This document shows positions 46,245 to 56,346 of a stretch of DNA of 64,000 nucleotides, piece by piece. Each line of letters begins with the position of its first letter. Position 1 is the first letter of the stretch. The DNA comes from Vogesella sp. LIG4. Lineage in GTDB: Bacteria > Pseudomonadota > Gammaproteobacteria > Burkholderiales > Chromobacteriaceae. The DNA is taken from positions 160,722 through 224,721 of the forward strand of contig NZ_LT607802.1 in NCBI RefSeq assembly GCF_900090205.1, written 5' to 3'. Position numbers and translations under genes: made by a program. The notes under the pieces are model-generated. The model did no database searches, was not told the origin of the DNA, and was given only the letters and a program-made list of their open reading frames with translations.

Positions 46245-46973
46245 ATGAATGCCAAATCCCTTCTTCGCTTGCCGCTCTACGAGCAGATCAAACAGCAGAT
46301 TCTGCAGCGGATTGCGGACAGCGAATGGGCCAGCAACGAGCTGCTGCCCAGCGAGTGGGATCTGGCGGAACAGTTTGCCGTCAGCCAGGGCACCGTCAGG
46401 AAAGCCCTTACCGATCTGGTGAACGATGGCGTGCTGTACCGCCAGCAGGGTCGCGGTACTTTCGTGGCCGAAGCGCTGGACGACTGGGCCGGCATGAGCA
46501 TGGTGTCGCCGGGCCTGCTGAGCGAAAAGCCGGATCGCCTGGTACGCGAGTTTCTTGGCATCAGCCGTGCACACGCCAACGAAGAGTTGGCCGCAGCACT
46601 GGGCCTGCGCCGCGGCGCCGGGGTGCATCGCATCCGCCTGCTGTGGCGCGTGCAGGGCCAGGCAGTGGCACTGGATGAAGTCACGCTGCCGCTGGAGCGC
46701 TTCGAAACGCTGGATGCGCGCTGGCTGCGCCAGAGCGTCGGCGTGTGGGCGGTGCTGCAGCAGCATTTTGGCGTACGCCTGCGCGTGGCCGCCGAACAGT
46801 GGCGCGCGGTCGGGCTGACAAGGGAAGAAGCGCAGCTGCTGCATGCGCGCGAAGGCGATGCGGCACTGTTTTACCTGCGGGTGGCGGAAGACATCCACGG
46901 GCAGGCGCTGGAATGGCGCGAACGCTGGTGCCTCACCGGCTCGCTGGCCCTGACCAGCCAGCCGGCGCAGTAA
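46245..46973 (+). CDS. GntR-family regulator (HutC/UTRA type)
   Basis: The 242-residue protein has an N-terminal winged HTH (LPLYEQIKQQILQRIADSEW; FAVSQGTVRKALTDLVNDGV; YRQQGRGTFVAE) and a UTRA-type ligand-binding domain. Its place between mdh and sdhCDAB-gltA-sucAB implies a TCA-cycle regulator responding to a dicarboxylate or citrate-like ligand; this is inference from position. A repeat copy lies at 46586-46595. Confidence 0.87.
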   Translation: MNAKSLLRLPLYEQIKQQILQRIADSEWASNELLPSEWDLAEQFAVSQGTVRKALTDLVNDGVLYRQQGRGTFVAEALDDWAGMSMVSPGLLSEKPDRLVREFLGISRAHANEELAAALGLRRGAGVHRIRLLWRVQGQAVALDEVTLPLERFETLDARWLRQSVGVWAVLQQHFGVRLRVAAEQWRAVGLTREEAQLLHAREGDAALFYLRVAEDIHGQALEWRERWCLTGSLALTSQPAQ

Positions 46974-47045
46974 CAGGCAGATATGTCGCAAGCCTGCAAA
47001 ATTGCGACCGTTTTATGTCCGGCGTCGGCATGGCGACGCTAATTT

Positions 47046-47053
47046 GCTAGAAT
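47046..47053 (+). promoter_or_regulatory. Possible extended -10 promoter for sdhC
   Basis: TGCTAGAAT (the TAGAAT at 47048-47053 with TGN in front) lies about 145 bases upstream of the sdhC ATG; no good -35 is visible. Downstream the leader contains a GC-rich hairpin (GGGG...GCGT-ca-ACGC-CCC, 47106-47125). Confidence 0.4.
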
Positions 47054-47198
47054 TTACGGACATGTTGCACCTGCAGCATCGGTTCGACATGTTTTCAATC
47101 GGGTGGGGGCAGCGTCAACGCCCCCGTTCAGTGGACTTCGCAGCCGTAACGTGAAGCCCGATATAACCACTTGGTACATGCACATCCAAGGAAGCTCT

Positions 47199-47573
47199 AT
47201 GCAGAAGCAACGACCAAAGCACCTCGATCTGGGGAAGATCAGACTGCCTGTTCCGGGCATCGTCTCGATCCTGCACCGGATCAGCGGCGTGGCACTCTTC
47301 TTCGCCCTGCCGTTACTGATTTACCTCCTCTCCGGCTCGCTCAGCTCCGCCGAAACTTTCGACAACTACCACTCGGTAGTTGCTCACCCGCTGATGAAAC
47401 TGATCCTGATCGGCTTCCTGTGGGCCTTCCTGCACCACGCCTGTGCCGGCGTACGTTTCCTGTTTCTTGACATTCACAAGGGCCTGGAACTGCAGACCGC
47501 TCGTGCGACTGCCAAGATCGTACTGGCAGTCAGCCTGTCCCTGACCGTAATCCTGGGGGCGATCCTATGGTAA
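47199..47573 (+). CDS. sdhC: Succinate dehydrogenase cytochrome b556 subunit
   Basis: SdhC anchors succinate dehydrogenase in the inner membrane and helps bind heme b and ubiquinone. ATG 47199 (AAGGAAG upstream; MQKQRPKHLDLGKIRLPVPG) gives 124 residues with three helices. The family motifs SILHRISGVALFF (quinone site) and FLHHACAGVRFLFLD (heme His) are present. It overlaps sdhD by seven bases. First gene of the sdhCDABE-gltA-suc block. Confidence 0.95.
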   Translation: MQKQRPKHLDLGKIRLPVPGIVSILHRISGVALFFALPLLIYLLSGSLSSAETFDNYHSVVAHPLMKLILIGFLWAFLHHACAGVRFLFLDIHKGLELQTARATAKIVLAVSLSLTVILGAILW

Positions 47574-47911
47574 ACCGCAACGTCGTTGGCGCTCACTATG
47601 GCCTGAAAGACTGGATCGTTCAGCGCATCACTGCCGTGATCATGCTGACCTACACCATTCTGCTGGTGCTGTTCCTGCTGGCCATGCCGGCCGGCTATGA
47701 GGGCTGGAAAGCCCTGTTCAGCATGACCTGGGTGAAAGTACTGACCCAGACCACCCTGCTGGCGTTGTTCATGCATGCCTGGGTTGGCATCCGTGACCTG
47801 TGGATGGACTACATCAAACCGGTTGGCGTGCGCCTGTCGCTGCACTCCCTGACCGCGGTTTGGCTGGTGTCCTGTTTCATCTATTCGCTTAAGGTTGTCT
47901 GGGGGCTGTAA
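47567..47911 (+). CDS. sdhD: Succinate dehydrogenase membrane anchor subunit
   Basis: The 114-residue protein has three helices and the SdhD pattern: GLKDWIVQRITAVIMLTY near the start and FMHAWVGIRDLWMDYIKP with the heme-ligand His. It overlaps sdhC upstream and sdhA downstream (the TAA shares its A with the sdhA ATG), implying coupled translation. Confidence 0.95.
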   Translation: MVNRNVVGAHYGLKDWIVQRITAVIMLTYTILLVLFLLAMPAGYEGWKALFSMTWVKVLTQTTLLALFMHAWVGIRDLWMDYIKPVGVRLSLHSLTAVWLVSCFIYSLKVVWGL

Positions 47912-49677
47912 TGACTGTACCTGTTCGTCGTTTTGACGCAGTGATTGTTGGCGGCGGTGGCGCAGGTCTGCGTGCTGCTCTGCAACTGTCCGAGTCCGGC
48001 CTGAAAACCGCCGTACTCTCCAAAGTATTCCCTACCCGTTCCCACACCGTTGCGGCACAGGGCGGCATTTCCGCCTCGCTGGGCAACGTGCAGGAAGACC
48101 GCTGGGAATGGCACATGTACGACACCGTGAAGGGGTCGGACTGGCTGGGTGACCAGGACGCCATCGAATTCATGTGCCGCAAGGCGCCTGAAGCCGTGAT
48201 CGAGCTTGAGCACTTCGGCATGCCGTTCGACCGCCTGGAAAACGGCAAGATCTACCAGCGCCCGTTCGGCGGTCACACCCAGAACAACGGCGAGACCCCG
48301 GTACAGCGCGCCTGTGCCGCAGCCGACCGTACCGGTCACGCCATGCTGCACACCCTGTACCAGCGCAACGTGCGTGCCAACACCCAGTTCTTCGTGGAAT
48401 GGATGGCACTGGACCTGATCCGCGACGAAGCCGGTGACGTGGTGGGCGTAACCGCCCTGGAAATGGAAACCGGTGAAGTTTTCATCTTCCACGCCAAGGC
48501 CGTGCTGTTCGCTACCGGCGGTGCCGGCCGCATCTACGCCGCATCCACCAACGCCTTCATCAACACCGGTGACGGCCTGGGCATGTGCGTACGCGCAGGC
48601 ATCCCGCTGGAAGACATGGAATTCTGGCAGTTCCACCCGACCGGCGTGGCCGGCGCGGGCGTGCTGATCACCGAGGGTGTGCGCGGCGAAGGCGGCATCC
48701 TGCTGAACAGCAATGGCGAGCGTTTCATGGAACGCTACGCACCGAACCTGAAGGATCTGGCTCCGCGCGACTTCGTGGCCCGCTCCATGGAGCAGGAAGT
48801 GCTGGAAGGCCGTGGTTGCGGCCCGAACAAGGACTACGTGCTGCTGAAACTGGATCACCTCGGTCCGGACATCATCAAGCACCGTCTGCCGGGCATCCGC
48901 GAGATCGCCATCAAGTTCGCCGGCGTGGACCCGATCAAGGACCCGATCCCGGTAATCCCGACTTGCCACTACCAGATGGGCGGTATTCCGACCAACTACC
49001 GTGGCGAAGTGGTGATTCCGCAGGGCGACAACCCGGAAAGCCGCGTGCACGGCTTCTACGCTGCCGGCGAATGTGCCTGCGCGTCCGTACACGGCGCCAA
49101 CCGTCTGGGCACCAACTCCCTGCTGGACCTGGTGGTATTCGGTAAATCGGCCGGCGACAGCATGGTCGAGTTCATCAAGAACGAAATGCCGACCTGGAAG
49201 CCGCTGCCGGCCAACGCCGCAGAACGCTCGCTGGCCCGCATCAGCCGTCTGGACAACCAGACCGGTGGCGAGGACGTGACTGAAGTGCGTACCGCCATGC
49301 AGCGTACCGTACAGGCCCGTGCCGCCGTGTTCCGCAACGCCGACAACCTGTCGCAGGGCGTGAAGGAAATCCAGGAAGTGGCCGAGCGCGTGAAGCGCAC
49401 CCAGATCAAGGACAAGTCCAAGGTGTTCAACACCGCCCGCGTGGAAGCGCTGGAACTGGAAAACCTGATCGAAGTGGCCGTGGCCACCCTGATCGCCGCC
49501 GAAGCCCGCAAGGAATCCCGTGGCGCCCACGCCCACGCCGACTTCCCGCAGCGCGACGACGAAGTGTGGATGAAGCACTCCCTGTACTACGGTGAAGACC
49601 GTCGCCTGAGCTACAAGCCGGTGCACACCAAGCCGCTGTCGGTGGATTACATCCCGCCGAAAGAGCGTACCTTCTAA
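47911..49677 (+). CDS. sdhA: Succinate dehydrogenase flavoprotein subunit
   Basis: SdhA oxidises succinate to fumarate with covalently bound FAD. The 588-residue protein shows the FAD motif VIVGGGGAGLRAALQLSESG, the flavinylation His region FPTRSHTVAAQGGISASLGN, HPTGVAGAGVLITEGVRGEG and the active-site Arg region ERYAPNLKDLAPRDFVARSM. The small SdhE flavinator gene follows sdhB. No repeat copy lies in the whole sdh block. Confidence 0.98.
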   Translation: MTVPVRRFDAVIVGGGGAGLRAALQLSESGLKTAVLSKVFPTRSHTVAAQGGISASLGNVQEDRWEWHMYDTVKGSDWLGDQDAIEFMCRKAPEAVIELEHFGMPFDRLENGKIYQRPFGGHTQNNGETPVQRACAAADRTGHAMLHTLYQRNVRANTQFFVEWMALDLIRDEAGDVVGVTALEMETGEVFIFHAKAVLFATGGAGRIYAASTNAFINTGDGLGMCVRAGIPLEDMEFWQFHPTGVAGAGVLITEGVRGEGGILLNSNGERFMERYAPNLKDLAPRDFVARSMEQEVLEGRGCGPNKDYVLLKLDHLGPDIIKHRLPGIREIAIKFAGVDPIKDPIPVIPTCHYQMGGIPTNYRGEVVIPQGDNPESRVHGFYAAGECACASVHGANRLGTNSLLDLVVFGKSAGDSMVEFIKNEMPTWKPLPANAAERSLARISRLDNQTGGEDVTEVRTAMQRTVQARAAVFRNADNLSQGVKEIQEVAERVKRTQIKDKSKVFNTARVEALELENLIEVAVATLIAAEARKESRGAHAHADFPQRDDEVWMKHSLYYGEDRRLSYKPVHTKPLSVDYIPPKERTF

Positions 49678-49697
49678 GCGGCGACCAGGAGATCGAA

Positions 49698-50402
49698 ATG
49701 ACCAAAACCCGTTTTTCCATTTACCGCTACGACCCGGACAAGGACGCCAAGCCGTACATGCAGGATTACGAGATCGAGCTTGGCCCGAACGACGTAAAAC
49801 TGCTGGACGTGATCGTGAAGCTGAAGGCCATGGACGACACCCTGTCGTTCCGCCGCTCCTGCCGTGAAGGTATCTGTGGCTCCGACGCCATGAACATCAA
49901 CGGCAAGAACGGTCTGGCGTGCGTCACCGACGTCGCCGGGCTGAAACAGCCGATCGAGCTGCGTCCGCTGCCGGGCCTGCCGGTTATCCGCGACCTGATC
50001 GTGGACATGACCCAGTTCTTCAAGCAGTACCACTCGATCAAGCCGTACGTGATCAACGACACCCCGCGTCCGGAAAAGGAACGCCTGCAGTCGCCGGAAG
50101 ACCGTCTGGAGCTGGACGGCCTGTACGAGTGCATCCTGTGTGCGTGCTGTTCCACTTCCTGCCCGTCGTTCTGGTGGAACCCGGACAAGTTCGTTGGCCC
50201 GGCCGGCCTGCTCGCAGCGTACCGCTTCATTGCCGATACCCGCGACACCGCCACCAGCGAGCGTCTGGACAACCTGGAAGACCCGTACCGCCTGTTCCGC
50301 TGCCATAGCATCATGAACTGCGTTGACGTGTGTCCGAAAGGTCTGAACCCGACCAAGGCGATCGGCAAGATCAAGGACCTGATGGTCAAGCGTGCCGTAT
50401 GA
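49698..50402 (+). CDS. sdhB: Succinate dehydrogenase iron-sulfur subunit
   Basis: SdhB carries electrons from FAD to quinone through 2Fe-2S, 4Fe-4S and 3Fe-4S clusters. The 234-residue protein has SCREGICGSDAMNINGKNGL for the first cluster, CILCACCSTSCPSFWW and CHSIMNCVDVCPKGLNPTKA for the others. It starts 20 bases after sdhA with an AGGAGA site and overlaps sdhE by four bases. Confidence 0.98.
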   Translation: MTKTRFSIYRYDPDKDAKPYMQDYEIELGPNDVKLLDVIVKLKAMDDTLSFRRSCREGICGSDAMNINGKNGLACVTDVAGLKQPIELRPLPGLPVIRDLIVDMTQFFKQYHSIKPYVINDTPRPEKERLQSPEDRLELDGLYECILCACCSTSCPSFWWNPDKFVGPAGLLAAYRFIADTRDTATSERLDNLEDPYRLFRCHSIMNCVDVCPKGLNPTKAIGKIKDLMVKRAV

Positions 50403-50647
50403 CCGATATCGATCCGGTTGAAATCAAACGGATCCGCTGGCGCTCCCGCCGCGGCCTGCTCGAACTCGACCTGGTGCTGGAACGTTTCCTCGCCAGTCGT
50501 TTCGAACAGCTCACCGCGGCGGAGCTGGCCGCGTACAGGAAGTGTCTGGATCTCGACGACACCGACTTCCTGGACTACGTCAACGGCAAGGCGGAAGTGC
50601 CCGATCCCGAACTGACACACATCATCGGGATCTTGCGGACAGTCTGA
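50399..50647 (+). CDS. sdhE: FAD assembly factor SdhE
   Basis: SdhE (YgfY) promotes covalent flavinylation of SdhA. The 82-residue product (MTDIDPVEIKRIRWRSRRGL) has the defining RGLLELD (RGxxE) motif and a helical fold. Its ATG overlaps the sdhB stop (ATGA), so it is co-translated with the complex it serves. It precedes gltA by 57 bases. Confidence 0.94.
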   Translation: MTDIDPVEIKRIRWRSRRGLLELDLVLERFLASRFEQLTAAELAAYRKCLDLDDTDFLDYVNGKAEVPDPELTHIIGILRTV

Positions 50648-50704
50648 CTGGCCGCTGCAGCAAACACATTACAACGACCACAAACTGAAACTGGGAGTAT
50701 TGCT

Positions 50705-51994
50705 GTGGAAAACAATCGCAAAGTAACGCTCACCTATAACGAAGGCAAGGACTCGCTGGACCTGCCGGTACTGCCGGGCACCCTCGGTCCGGACGTCGTT
50801 GACATCCGCGCCTTCTCCAAGACCGGCATGTTCACCTTCGACCCGGGTTTCCTGGCCACCGCCAGCTGCGAATCGCAGATCACCTTCATCGACGGCGATC
50901 TGGGCCAGCTGTACTACCGCGGCTACCCGATCGAGCAACTGGCCGAGAACAGTGACTACCTGGAAGTGTGCTACCTGCTGCTGAACGGCGAACTGCCGAA
51001 CGCGGCACAGCGCAAGGAGTTCGAGCGCGGCATCATGCGTCACAACATGCTGCACGACCAGATCATCAGCTTCTACAAGGGTTTCCGCCGCGACGCGCAC
51101 CCGATGGCAGTGATGGTGGGTGTAGTGGGTGCGCTGTCCGCCTTCTACCACGACTCGCTGGACATCAATAACGCGGAACACCGCAAGATTTCGGCACACC
51201 GCCTGATCGCCAAGCTGCCGAACATCGCAGCCCAGGCTTACCGCTACAACAAGGGCCTGCCGTTCTCCTACCCGAAAAACGGCCTGACCTTTGCCGAGAA
51301 CTTCCTGCACATGATGTTCTCCACCCCGTGCGAAGAGTACAAGGTGAACCCGGTAACCGCGCGCGCACTGGACCGCATCTTCACCCTGCACGCCGACCAC
51401 GAGCAGAACGCCTCCACCTCCACCGTGCGTCTGGCCGGCTCCTCCGGTGCCAACCCGTTCGCGTGTATCGCCGCCGGTATCGCCTGCCTGTGGGGCCCGT
51501 CCCACGGTGGCGCCAACGAGGCCGTACTGAAGATGCTGGACGAAATCGGCAGCGTGGATCACGTAGCCGACTTCATGCAGGGCGTGAAGGACAAGCGCTA
51601 CAAACTGATGGGCTTCGGCCACCGCGTGTACAAGAACATGGACCCGCGCGCCGCCATCATGAAGCAGACCTGCGACGAAGTGCTGACCGAACTGGGTCTG
51701 CAGGACGATCCGAAGTTCAAGCTGGCCATGGCACTGGAAAAGATTGCGCTGGAAGACCCGTACTTCATCGAGCGCAAGCTGTACCCGAACGTGGACTTCT
51801 ACTCCGGCATCGTGCTGTCCGCCATCGGCATCCCGGTATCCATGTTCACCCCGATCTTCGCCCTGGCACGCACCGTGGGCTGGATCTCGCACTGGACCGA
51901 AATGATCGCCGACCCGGGCATGAAGATCGGTCGTCCGCGCCAGCTGTACACCGGCTCGCCGCGCCGCGACTTCGTACCGGTAGACAAGCGCTAA
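50705..51994 (+). CDS. gltA: Citrate synthase
   Basis: GltA condenses acetyl-CoA with oxaloacetate. A GTG start at 50705 (GGGAG eight bases upstream; [19 protein letters not shown]) gives 429 residues, the large type II hexameric form of Gram-negatives. Catalytic residues lie in [15 protein letters not shown] (His), [15 protein letters not shown] (His) and [13 protein letters not shown] (Asp region upstream). It is followed by a repeat palindrome and sucA. Confidence 0.97.
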   Translation: MENNRKVTLTYNEGKDSLDLPVLPGTLGPDVVDIRAFSKTGMFTFDPGFLATASCESQITFIDGDLGQLYYRGYPIEQLAENSDYLEVCYLLLNGELPNAAQRKEFERGIMRHNMLHDQIISFYKGFRRDAHPMAVMVGVVGALSAFYHDSLDINNAEHRKISAHRLIAKLPNIAAQAYRYNKGLPFSYPKNGLTFAENFLHMMFSTPCEEYKVNPVTARALDRIFTLHADHEQNASTSTVRLAGSSGANPFACIAAGIACLWGPSHGGANEAVLKMLDEIGSVDHVADFMQGVKDKRYKLMGFGHRVYKNMDPRAAIMKQTCDEVLTELGLQDDPKFKLAMALEKIALEDPYFIERKLYPNVDFYSGIVLSAIGIPVSMFTPIFALARTVGWISHWTEMIADPGMKIGRPRQLYTGSPRRDFVPVDKR

Positions 51995-52009
51995 CGGTAT
52001 GACGCATGG

Positions 52010-52029
52010 GTTGGCCGCATGCGGCCAAC
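52010..52029. repeat. Perfect 20-base palindrome of two abutting repeat copies (gltA-sucA gap)
   Basis: GTTGGCCGCA (52010-52019) directly abuts TGCGGCCAAC (52020-52029), extended by GG and CC on the flanks. A second hairpin, CAAAGAGA / TCTCTTTG (52059-52066 and 52092-52099) with inner GGCG/CGCC, follows. Both lie between co-directional gltA and sucA. Confidence 0.8.
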
Positions 52030-52146
52030 CCTCTCCCCCGAACGCAAGAACGTTCCGTCAAAGAGAGTGGCGCTACGCCTACACGCGCCGTTCTCTTTGT
52101 CAAAACGGTTTTAGTAAAGCTGCAACGCAGACAAAAGGGTCGAACA

Positions 52147-54975
52147 ATGATGCAATCCATGTACAGTCATTCCCACCTGTTTGGTGGGAATGCACCGTTC
52201 ATCGAGGAGCTGTACGAGCAGTACCTCGCTGATCCGAACGTGGTTCCGGCAGAATGGCGGGATTACTTCGACAAGCTGGCGATGTCGCCGGGCGCCGCCG
52301 ATCGCGACGTGGCGCACCAGCCGATTCAGGAATCCTTCATCCAGCTGGCCAAGAAGCCGATTACCGGCCAGCGCAGCAGCGATGTGGCCAACTGGGAATC
52401 GATGCAGAAGCAGGTTGGCGTACTGAAGCTGATCTCCGCCTGGCGCGTGCTGGGCTCCCGTCAGGCCAACCTCGACCCGCTCAAGCGCATGGATCAGGCC
52501 ACCGTTCGCGAACTGGACCCGGCCACCCACGGTCTGTCCGACGCCGACATGGCCGTGCAGTTCAACGTCGGCTCCCTGGTAGCTCCGCAGAAGCTGCCGC
52601 TGTCCGACATCATTGCCCGTCTGAAGCAGACCTACGGCGGCAATGTGGGCGTGGAATACATGCACATCACCAACTCCGACGAAAAACACTGGATTCGTCA
52701 GCGTTTCGAAGGTGATCTGTCCACCCCGCGTTACGGCGCCGACAAGAAAAAACGCATCCTCAAGCAGATTACCGCTGCCGAGACCCTGGAGCGCTACCTG
52801 CACACCCGCTACGTGGGCCAGAAGCGCTTCTCGCTGGAAGGTGGCGAAGCCGCCATCGCCGCACTGGATCAGCTGATCCAGACCGGCACCGCGCACGGCA
52901 TCCAGGAACTGATCATCGGCATGGCCCACCGTGGCCGCCTGAACGTGCTGGTAAACACCCTGGGCAAGCTGCCGCGTGACCTGTTCGCCGAATTCGAAGG
53001 CAAGGCGGCCCAGGATCTGGCGTCCGGTGACGTGAAGTACCACATGGGCTTCTCCTCCGACATCCCGACCGCCAGCGGCCCGATGCACGTATCGCTGGCG
53101 TTCAACCCTTCGCATCTGGAAATCGTGAACCCGGTGGTGGAAGGCTCGGTACGCGCCCGTCAGGACCGCCGCAAGGACAGCGAGCGCAAGACCGCGGTAG
53201 CCGTACTGATCCACGGTGACTCCGCCTTTGCCGGCCTGGGCGTGAACCAGGGTACCTTCAACCTGTCGCAGACCCGCGGCTACGGTACCGGCGGCACCCT
53301 GCACCTGGTGATCAACAACCAGGTAGGCTTCACCACCTCCGACACTCGCGACATGCGTTCCACGCTGTACTGTACCGACGTGGCCAAGATGATCGAAGCA
53401 CCGATCTTCCACGTGAACGGCGACGATCCGGAAGCAGTGTGCTACGTGATGCAGGCAGCCCTCGACTACCGCATGGCCTTCAACAAGGACGTGGTAATCG
53501 ACCTGGTGTGCTACCGCAAACTGGGCCACAACGAGGGCGACGACCCGTTCCTGACCCAGCCGATGATGTACAAGAAGATCGCCAAGCACCCGGGCACCCG
53601 CGCACTGTACGCACAGCGCCTGGTCGCCGAAGGCGTGCTGAAGGCCGAGGAAGCCGACGATCTGATCCGCGCCTACCGCGATGCGCTGGACAAGGGCGAG
53701 CATGTTGAACAGACCGTGCTGTCCAACTACCGCCGCGAACACGCGCTGGACTGGAGCCAGTACCAGGGCACCCACTGGGCGCACCCGACCGACACCTCGC
53801 TGCCGCAGGCCGACCTGCTGCGCCTGGCCGAGAAGTTCAACAGCGTACCGGCCGAATTCAAGCCGCACCCGACCGTGAAGAAAGTACTGGAAGCACGCAT
53901 GGCCATGGCCCGCGGCGACCAGCCGCTGGACTGGGGCATGGCGGAAATCACCGCCTACGCCAGCCTGGTGACCAATGGCTACGGCGTGCGCCTCTCCGGT
54001 GAAGACTCCGGCCGCGGCACCTTCTCGCACCGCCATTCCGTGGTGCACGACCAGAACCGCGAGCGCTGGGACCAGGGCAGCTACGTACCGCTGCGCAATA
54101 TGAGCGAAAACCAGGGCGAGTTCCTGGTGATCGACTCGATCCTGAACGAAGAAGCGGTACTGGCGTACGAGTACGGTTACGCCTGCTCCGCTCCGGACCA
54201 GCTGGTGATCTGGGAAGCCCAGTTCGGCGACTTCGCCAACGGCGCCCAGGTAGCCATCGACCAGTTCATCTCCTCCGGCGAAACCAAGTGGGGCCGTCTG
54301 TGTGGCCTGACCACCATCCTGCCGCACGGCTACGATGGCCAGGGCCCGGAGCACTCCTCCGCCCGCCTGGAACGCTGGCTGCAGCTGTGCGCCGAGCACA
54401 ATATGCAGATCGTGATGCCGTCCGAAGCCAGCCAGATGTTCCACGTGCTGCGCCGCCAGGTGCTGCGTCCGTACCGCAAGCCGCTGGTGATCTTCCTGTC
54501 CAAGCGCCTGCTGCGTTACAAGGACTCCATGAGCCCGATCAGCGACCTGACCTCCGGCAGCTTCCGCCCGGTGATCGGCGATGCCTCGATCAAGGACGCC
54601 AAGAAGGTGAAGCGCGTGCTGCTGTGTGCCGGCCAGGTGTACTACGACCTGGTGAACGGTCGCAAGGAGCGTGGTCTGGAAGAAGACGTGGCCATCGTGC
54701 GTATCGAGCAGCTGTACCCGTTCCCCACCGAGCAGCTGCAGGCGGAACTCGCCCAGTACGCTCACGTGAAGGAGCTGGTATGGGTGCAGGAAGAGCCGCG
54801 TAACCAGGGCGCCTGGTACCAGATCCGCCACCGTCTGGAAGGCCTGCTCAGCGGCAAACAGTCGCTGGAATTCGCCGGCCGTCCGTCGTCCGCCTCCCCG
54901 GCCGTAGGCTATATGAGCAAGCACGTTGCCCAGCTCAAAGCCTTCGTCGAAGAAGCTCTGTCGTTCAACAAATAA
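52147..54975 (+). CDS. sucA: 2-oxoglutarate dehydrogenase E1 component
   Basis: SucA is the thiamine-diphosphate decarboxylase of the 2-oxoglutarate dehydrogenase complex. ATG 52147 (MMQSMYSHSHLFGGNAPFIE; AAGGG seven bases upstream) gives 942 residues. The E2-binding N-terminus (LFGGNAPFIEELYEQYLADP), GMAHRGRLNVLVNTLGK, the ThDP/Mg motif around GDSAFAGLGVNQGTFN and the C-terminal GLVWVQEEP-like ELVWVQEEPRNQGAWYQI are as expected. sucB follows after a small GC hairpin. Confidence 0.97.
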   Translation: MMQSMYSHSHLFGGNAPFIEELYEQYLADPNVVPAEWRDYFDKLAMSPGAADRDVAHQPIQESFIQLAKKPITGQRSSDVANWESMQKQVGVLKLISAWRVLGSRQANLDPLKRMDQATVRELDPATHGLSDADMAVQFNVGSLVAPQKLPLSDIIARLKQTYGGNVGVEYMHITNSDEKHWIRQRFEGDLSTPRYGADKKKRILKQITAAETLERYLHTRYVGQKRFSLEGGEAAIAALDQLIQTGTAHGIQELIIGMAHRGRLNVLVNTLGKLPRDLFAEFEGKAAQDLASGDVKYHMGFSSDIPTASGPMHVSLAFNPSHLEIVNPVVEGSVRARQDRRKDSERKTAVAVLIHGDSAFAGLGVNQGTFNLSQTRGYGTGGTLHLVINNQVGFTTSDTRDMRSTLYCTDVAKMIEAPIFHVNGDDPEAVCYVMQAALDYRMAFNKDVVIDLVCYRKLGHNEGDDPFLTQPMMYKKIAKHPGTRALYAQRLVAEGVLKAEEADDLIRAYRDALDKGEHVEQTVLSNYRREHALDWSQYQGTHWAHPTDTSLPQADLLRLAEKFNSVPAEFKPHPTVKKVLEARMAMARGDQPLDWGMAEITAYASLVTNGYGVRLSGEDSGRGTFSHRHSVVHDQNRERWDQGSYVPLRNMSENQGEFLVIDSILNEEAVLAYEYGYACSAPDQLVIWEAQFGDFANGAQVAIDQFISSGETKWGRLCGLTTILPHGYDGQGPEHSSARLERWLQLCAEHNMQIVMPSEASQMFHVLRRQVLRPYRKPLVIFLSKRLLRYKDSMSPISDLTSGSFRPVIGDASIKDAKKVKRVLLCAGQVYYDLVNGRKERGLEEDVAIVRIEQLYPFPTEQLQAELAQYAHVKELVWVQEEPRNQGAWYQIRHRLEGLLSGKQSLEFAGRPSSASPAVGYMSKHVAQLKAFVEEALSFNK

Positions 54976-55029
54976 CACCTGCACATAAGAACGGGGCGGC
55001 AGTGCGCCGCCCCCCAATGGAGAAGAACA

Positions 55030-56274
55030 ATGGCCATCATTGAAGTCAAAGTCCCCCAGCTGCCGGAATCCGTTTCCGAAGCCACCCTGATGACCTGGCA
55101 CAAGCAAGTCGGCCAGGCGGTTGCCCGTGACGAGAACCTGATCGATCTGGAAACCGACAAGGTGGTACTGGAACTGCCGGCACCGCAAGCTGGTGTACTG
55201 GTGAAGATCGTTGAGCAGGACGGTGCTACCGTTACCTCCGGCCAGCTGATCGCTCACATCGACACTGAAGCCACTGCCGGCGCTACTGCCCCGGCCGCTG
55301 CAGCCGCTGTGGCTGCCGCCCCTGCCGCTGCCCCGGTACAGGCTGCCACCGGTGGCGCCGCCATGCCGTCCGCTGCCAAGCTGGCTGCCGAAACCGGCGT
55401 GAACCTGGCTGACGTAGCCGGCTCCGGCCGCGACGGTCGCATCCTGAAAGAAGACGTGGCTGCCGCCAAGCCGTCCGCCCCGGCACAAGCCGCCCCGGTA
55501 CTGTCCGCCACTGCGGCCAACGTTGGCCAGGCACTGGCCACCACTCCGGCGATCAACACCTCGGTACTGTCCGGCCGTCCGGAACAGCGCGTGCCGATGT
55601 CCCGTCTGCGCCAGCGCGTGGCCGAGCGTCTGGTAATGTCGCAGCAGACCAACGCCATCCTCACCACCTTCAACGAAATCAACATGAAGCCGGTGATGGA
55701 CCTGCGTGCCAAGTACAAGGACAAGTTCGAGAAAGAGCACGGCGTGAAGCTGGGCTTCATGGGCTTCTTCGTGAAGGCCGTGGTTGCCGCACTGAAGAAA
55801 TACCCGGTAGTGAACGCCTCGGTTGATGGCAACGACATCATCTACCACGGCTACTTCGACATCGGCGTGGCCGTTGGCAGCCCGCGCGGCCTGGTAGTAC
55901 CGGTCATCCGCAATGCCGACCAGCTGAGCCTGGCCGAGATCGAGAAGCAGATCGCCGACTTCGGCAAGCGCGCCCAGGAAGGCAAGCTGACCGTTGAGGA
56001 ACTGACCGGCGGTACCTACACCATCTCCAACGGCGGTACCTTCGGCTCCATGATGTCCACCCCGATCATCAACCCGCCGCAATCCGCGATCCTGGGCATG
56101 CACGCCACCAAGGAACGTGCCGTGGTGGAAAACGGTCAGGTTGTGGTTCGCCCGATGATGTACCTGGCCCAGTCCTACGACCACCGCATCATCGACGGCC
56201 GTGAAGCCGTACTGAGCCTGGTGGCCATCAAGGATGCCATCGAAGATCCGGCCCGCCTGATCCTGGACCTGTAA
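55030..56274 (+). CDS. sucB: Dihydrolipoyllysine succinyltransferase (E2 of 2-oxoglutarate dehydrogenase)
   Basis: SucB transfers the succinyl group to CoA. The 414-residue protein has one lipoyl domain with the modified Lys in [14 protein letters not shown], a flexible Ala/Pro linker (about 78-110), a peripheral-subunit-binding domain ([20 protein letters not shown]) and the catalytic core with [12 protein letters not shown] and the [20 protein letters not shown] block. A repeat copy lies in the second linker (55512-55521), and an inverted pair follows the gene. Confidence 0.97.
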   Translation: MAIIEVKVPQLPESVSEATLMTWHKQVGQAVARDENLIDLETDKVVLELPAPQAGVLVKIVEQDGATVTSGQLIAHIDTEATAGATAPAAAAAVAAAPAAAPVQAATGGAAMPSAAKLAAETGVNLADVAGSGRDGRILKEDVAAAKPSAPAQAAPVLSATAANVGQALATTPAINTSVLSGRPEQRVPMSRLRQRVAERLVMSQQTNAILTTFNEINMKPVMDLRAKYKDKFEKEHGVKLGFMGFFVKAVVAALKKYPVVNASVDGNDIIYHGYFDIGVAVGSPRGLVVPVIRNADQLSLAEIEKQIADFGKRAQEGKLTVEELTGGTYTISNGGTFGSMMSTPIINPPQSAILGMHATKERAVVENGQVVVRPMMYLAQSYDHRIIDGREAVLSLVAIKDAIEDPARLILDL

Positions 56275-56300
56275 GTACAGCCTGCTTCGGCACATCCGCG

Positions 56301-56326
56301 TGCGGCCAACCCCAGGGTTGGCCGCA
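56301..56326. repeat. Inverted pair of the GTTGGCCGCA word between sucB and lpd
   Basis: TGCGGCCAAC (56301-56310) and GTTGGCCGCA (56317-56326) with spacer CCCAGG. Here the arms are in the opposite order to the 52010 palindrome, so the hairpin tip differs. It ends 20 bases before the lpd ATG. Confidence 0.75.
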
Positions 56327-56346
56327 ACGTGCAAAGGAAAGACTCA

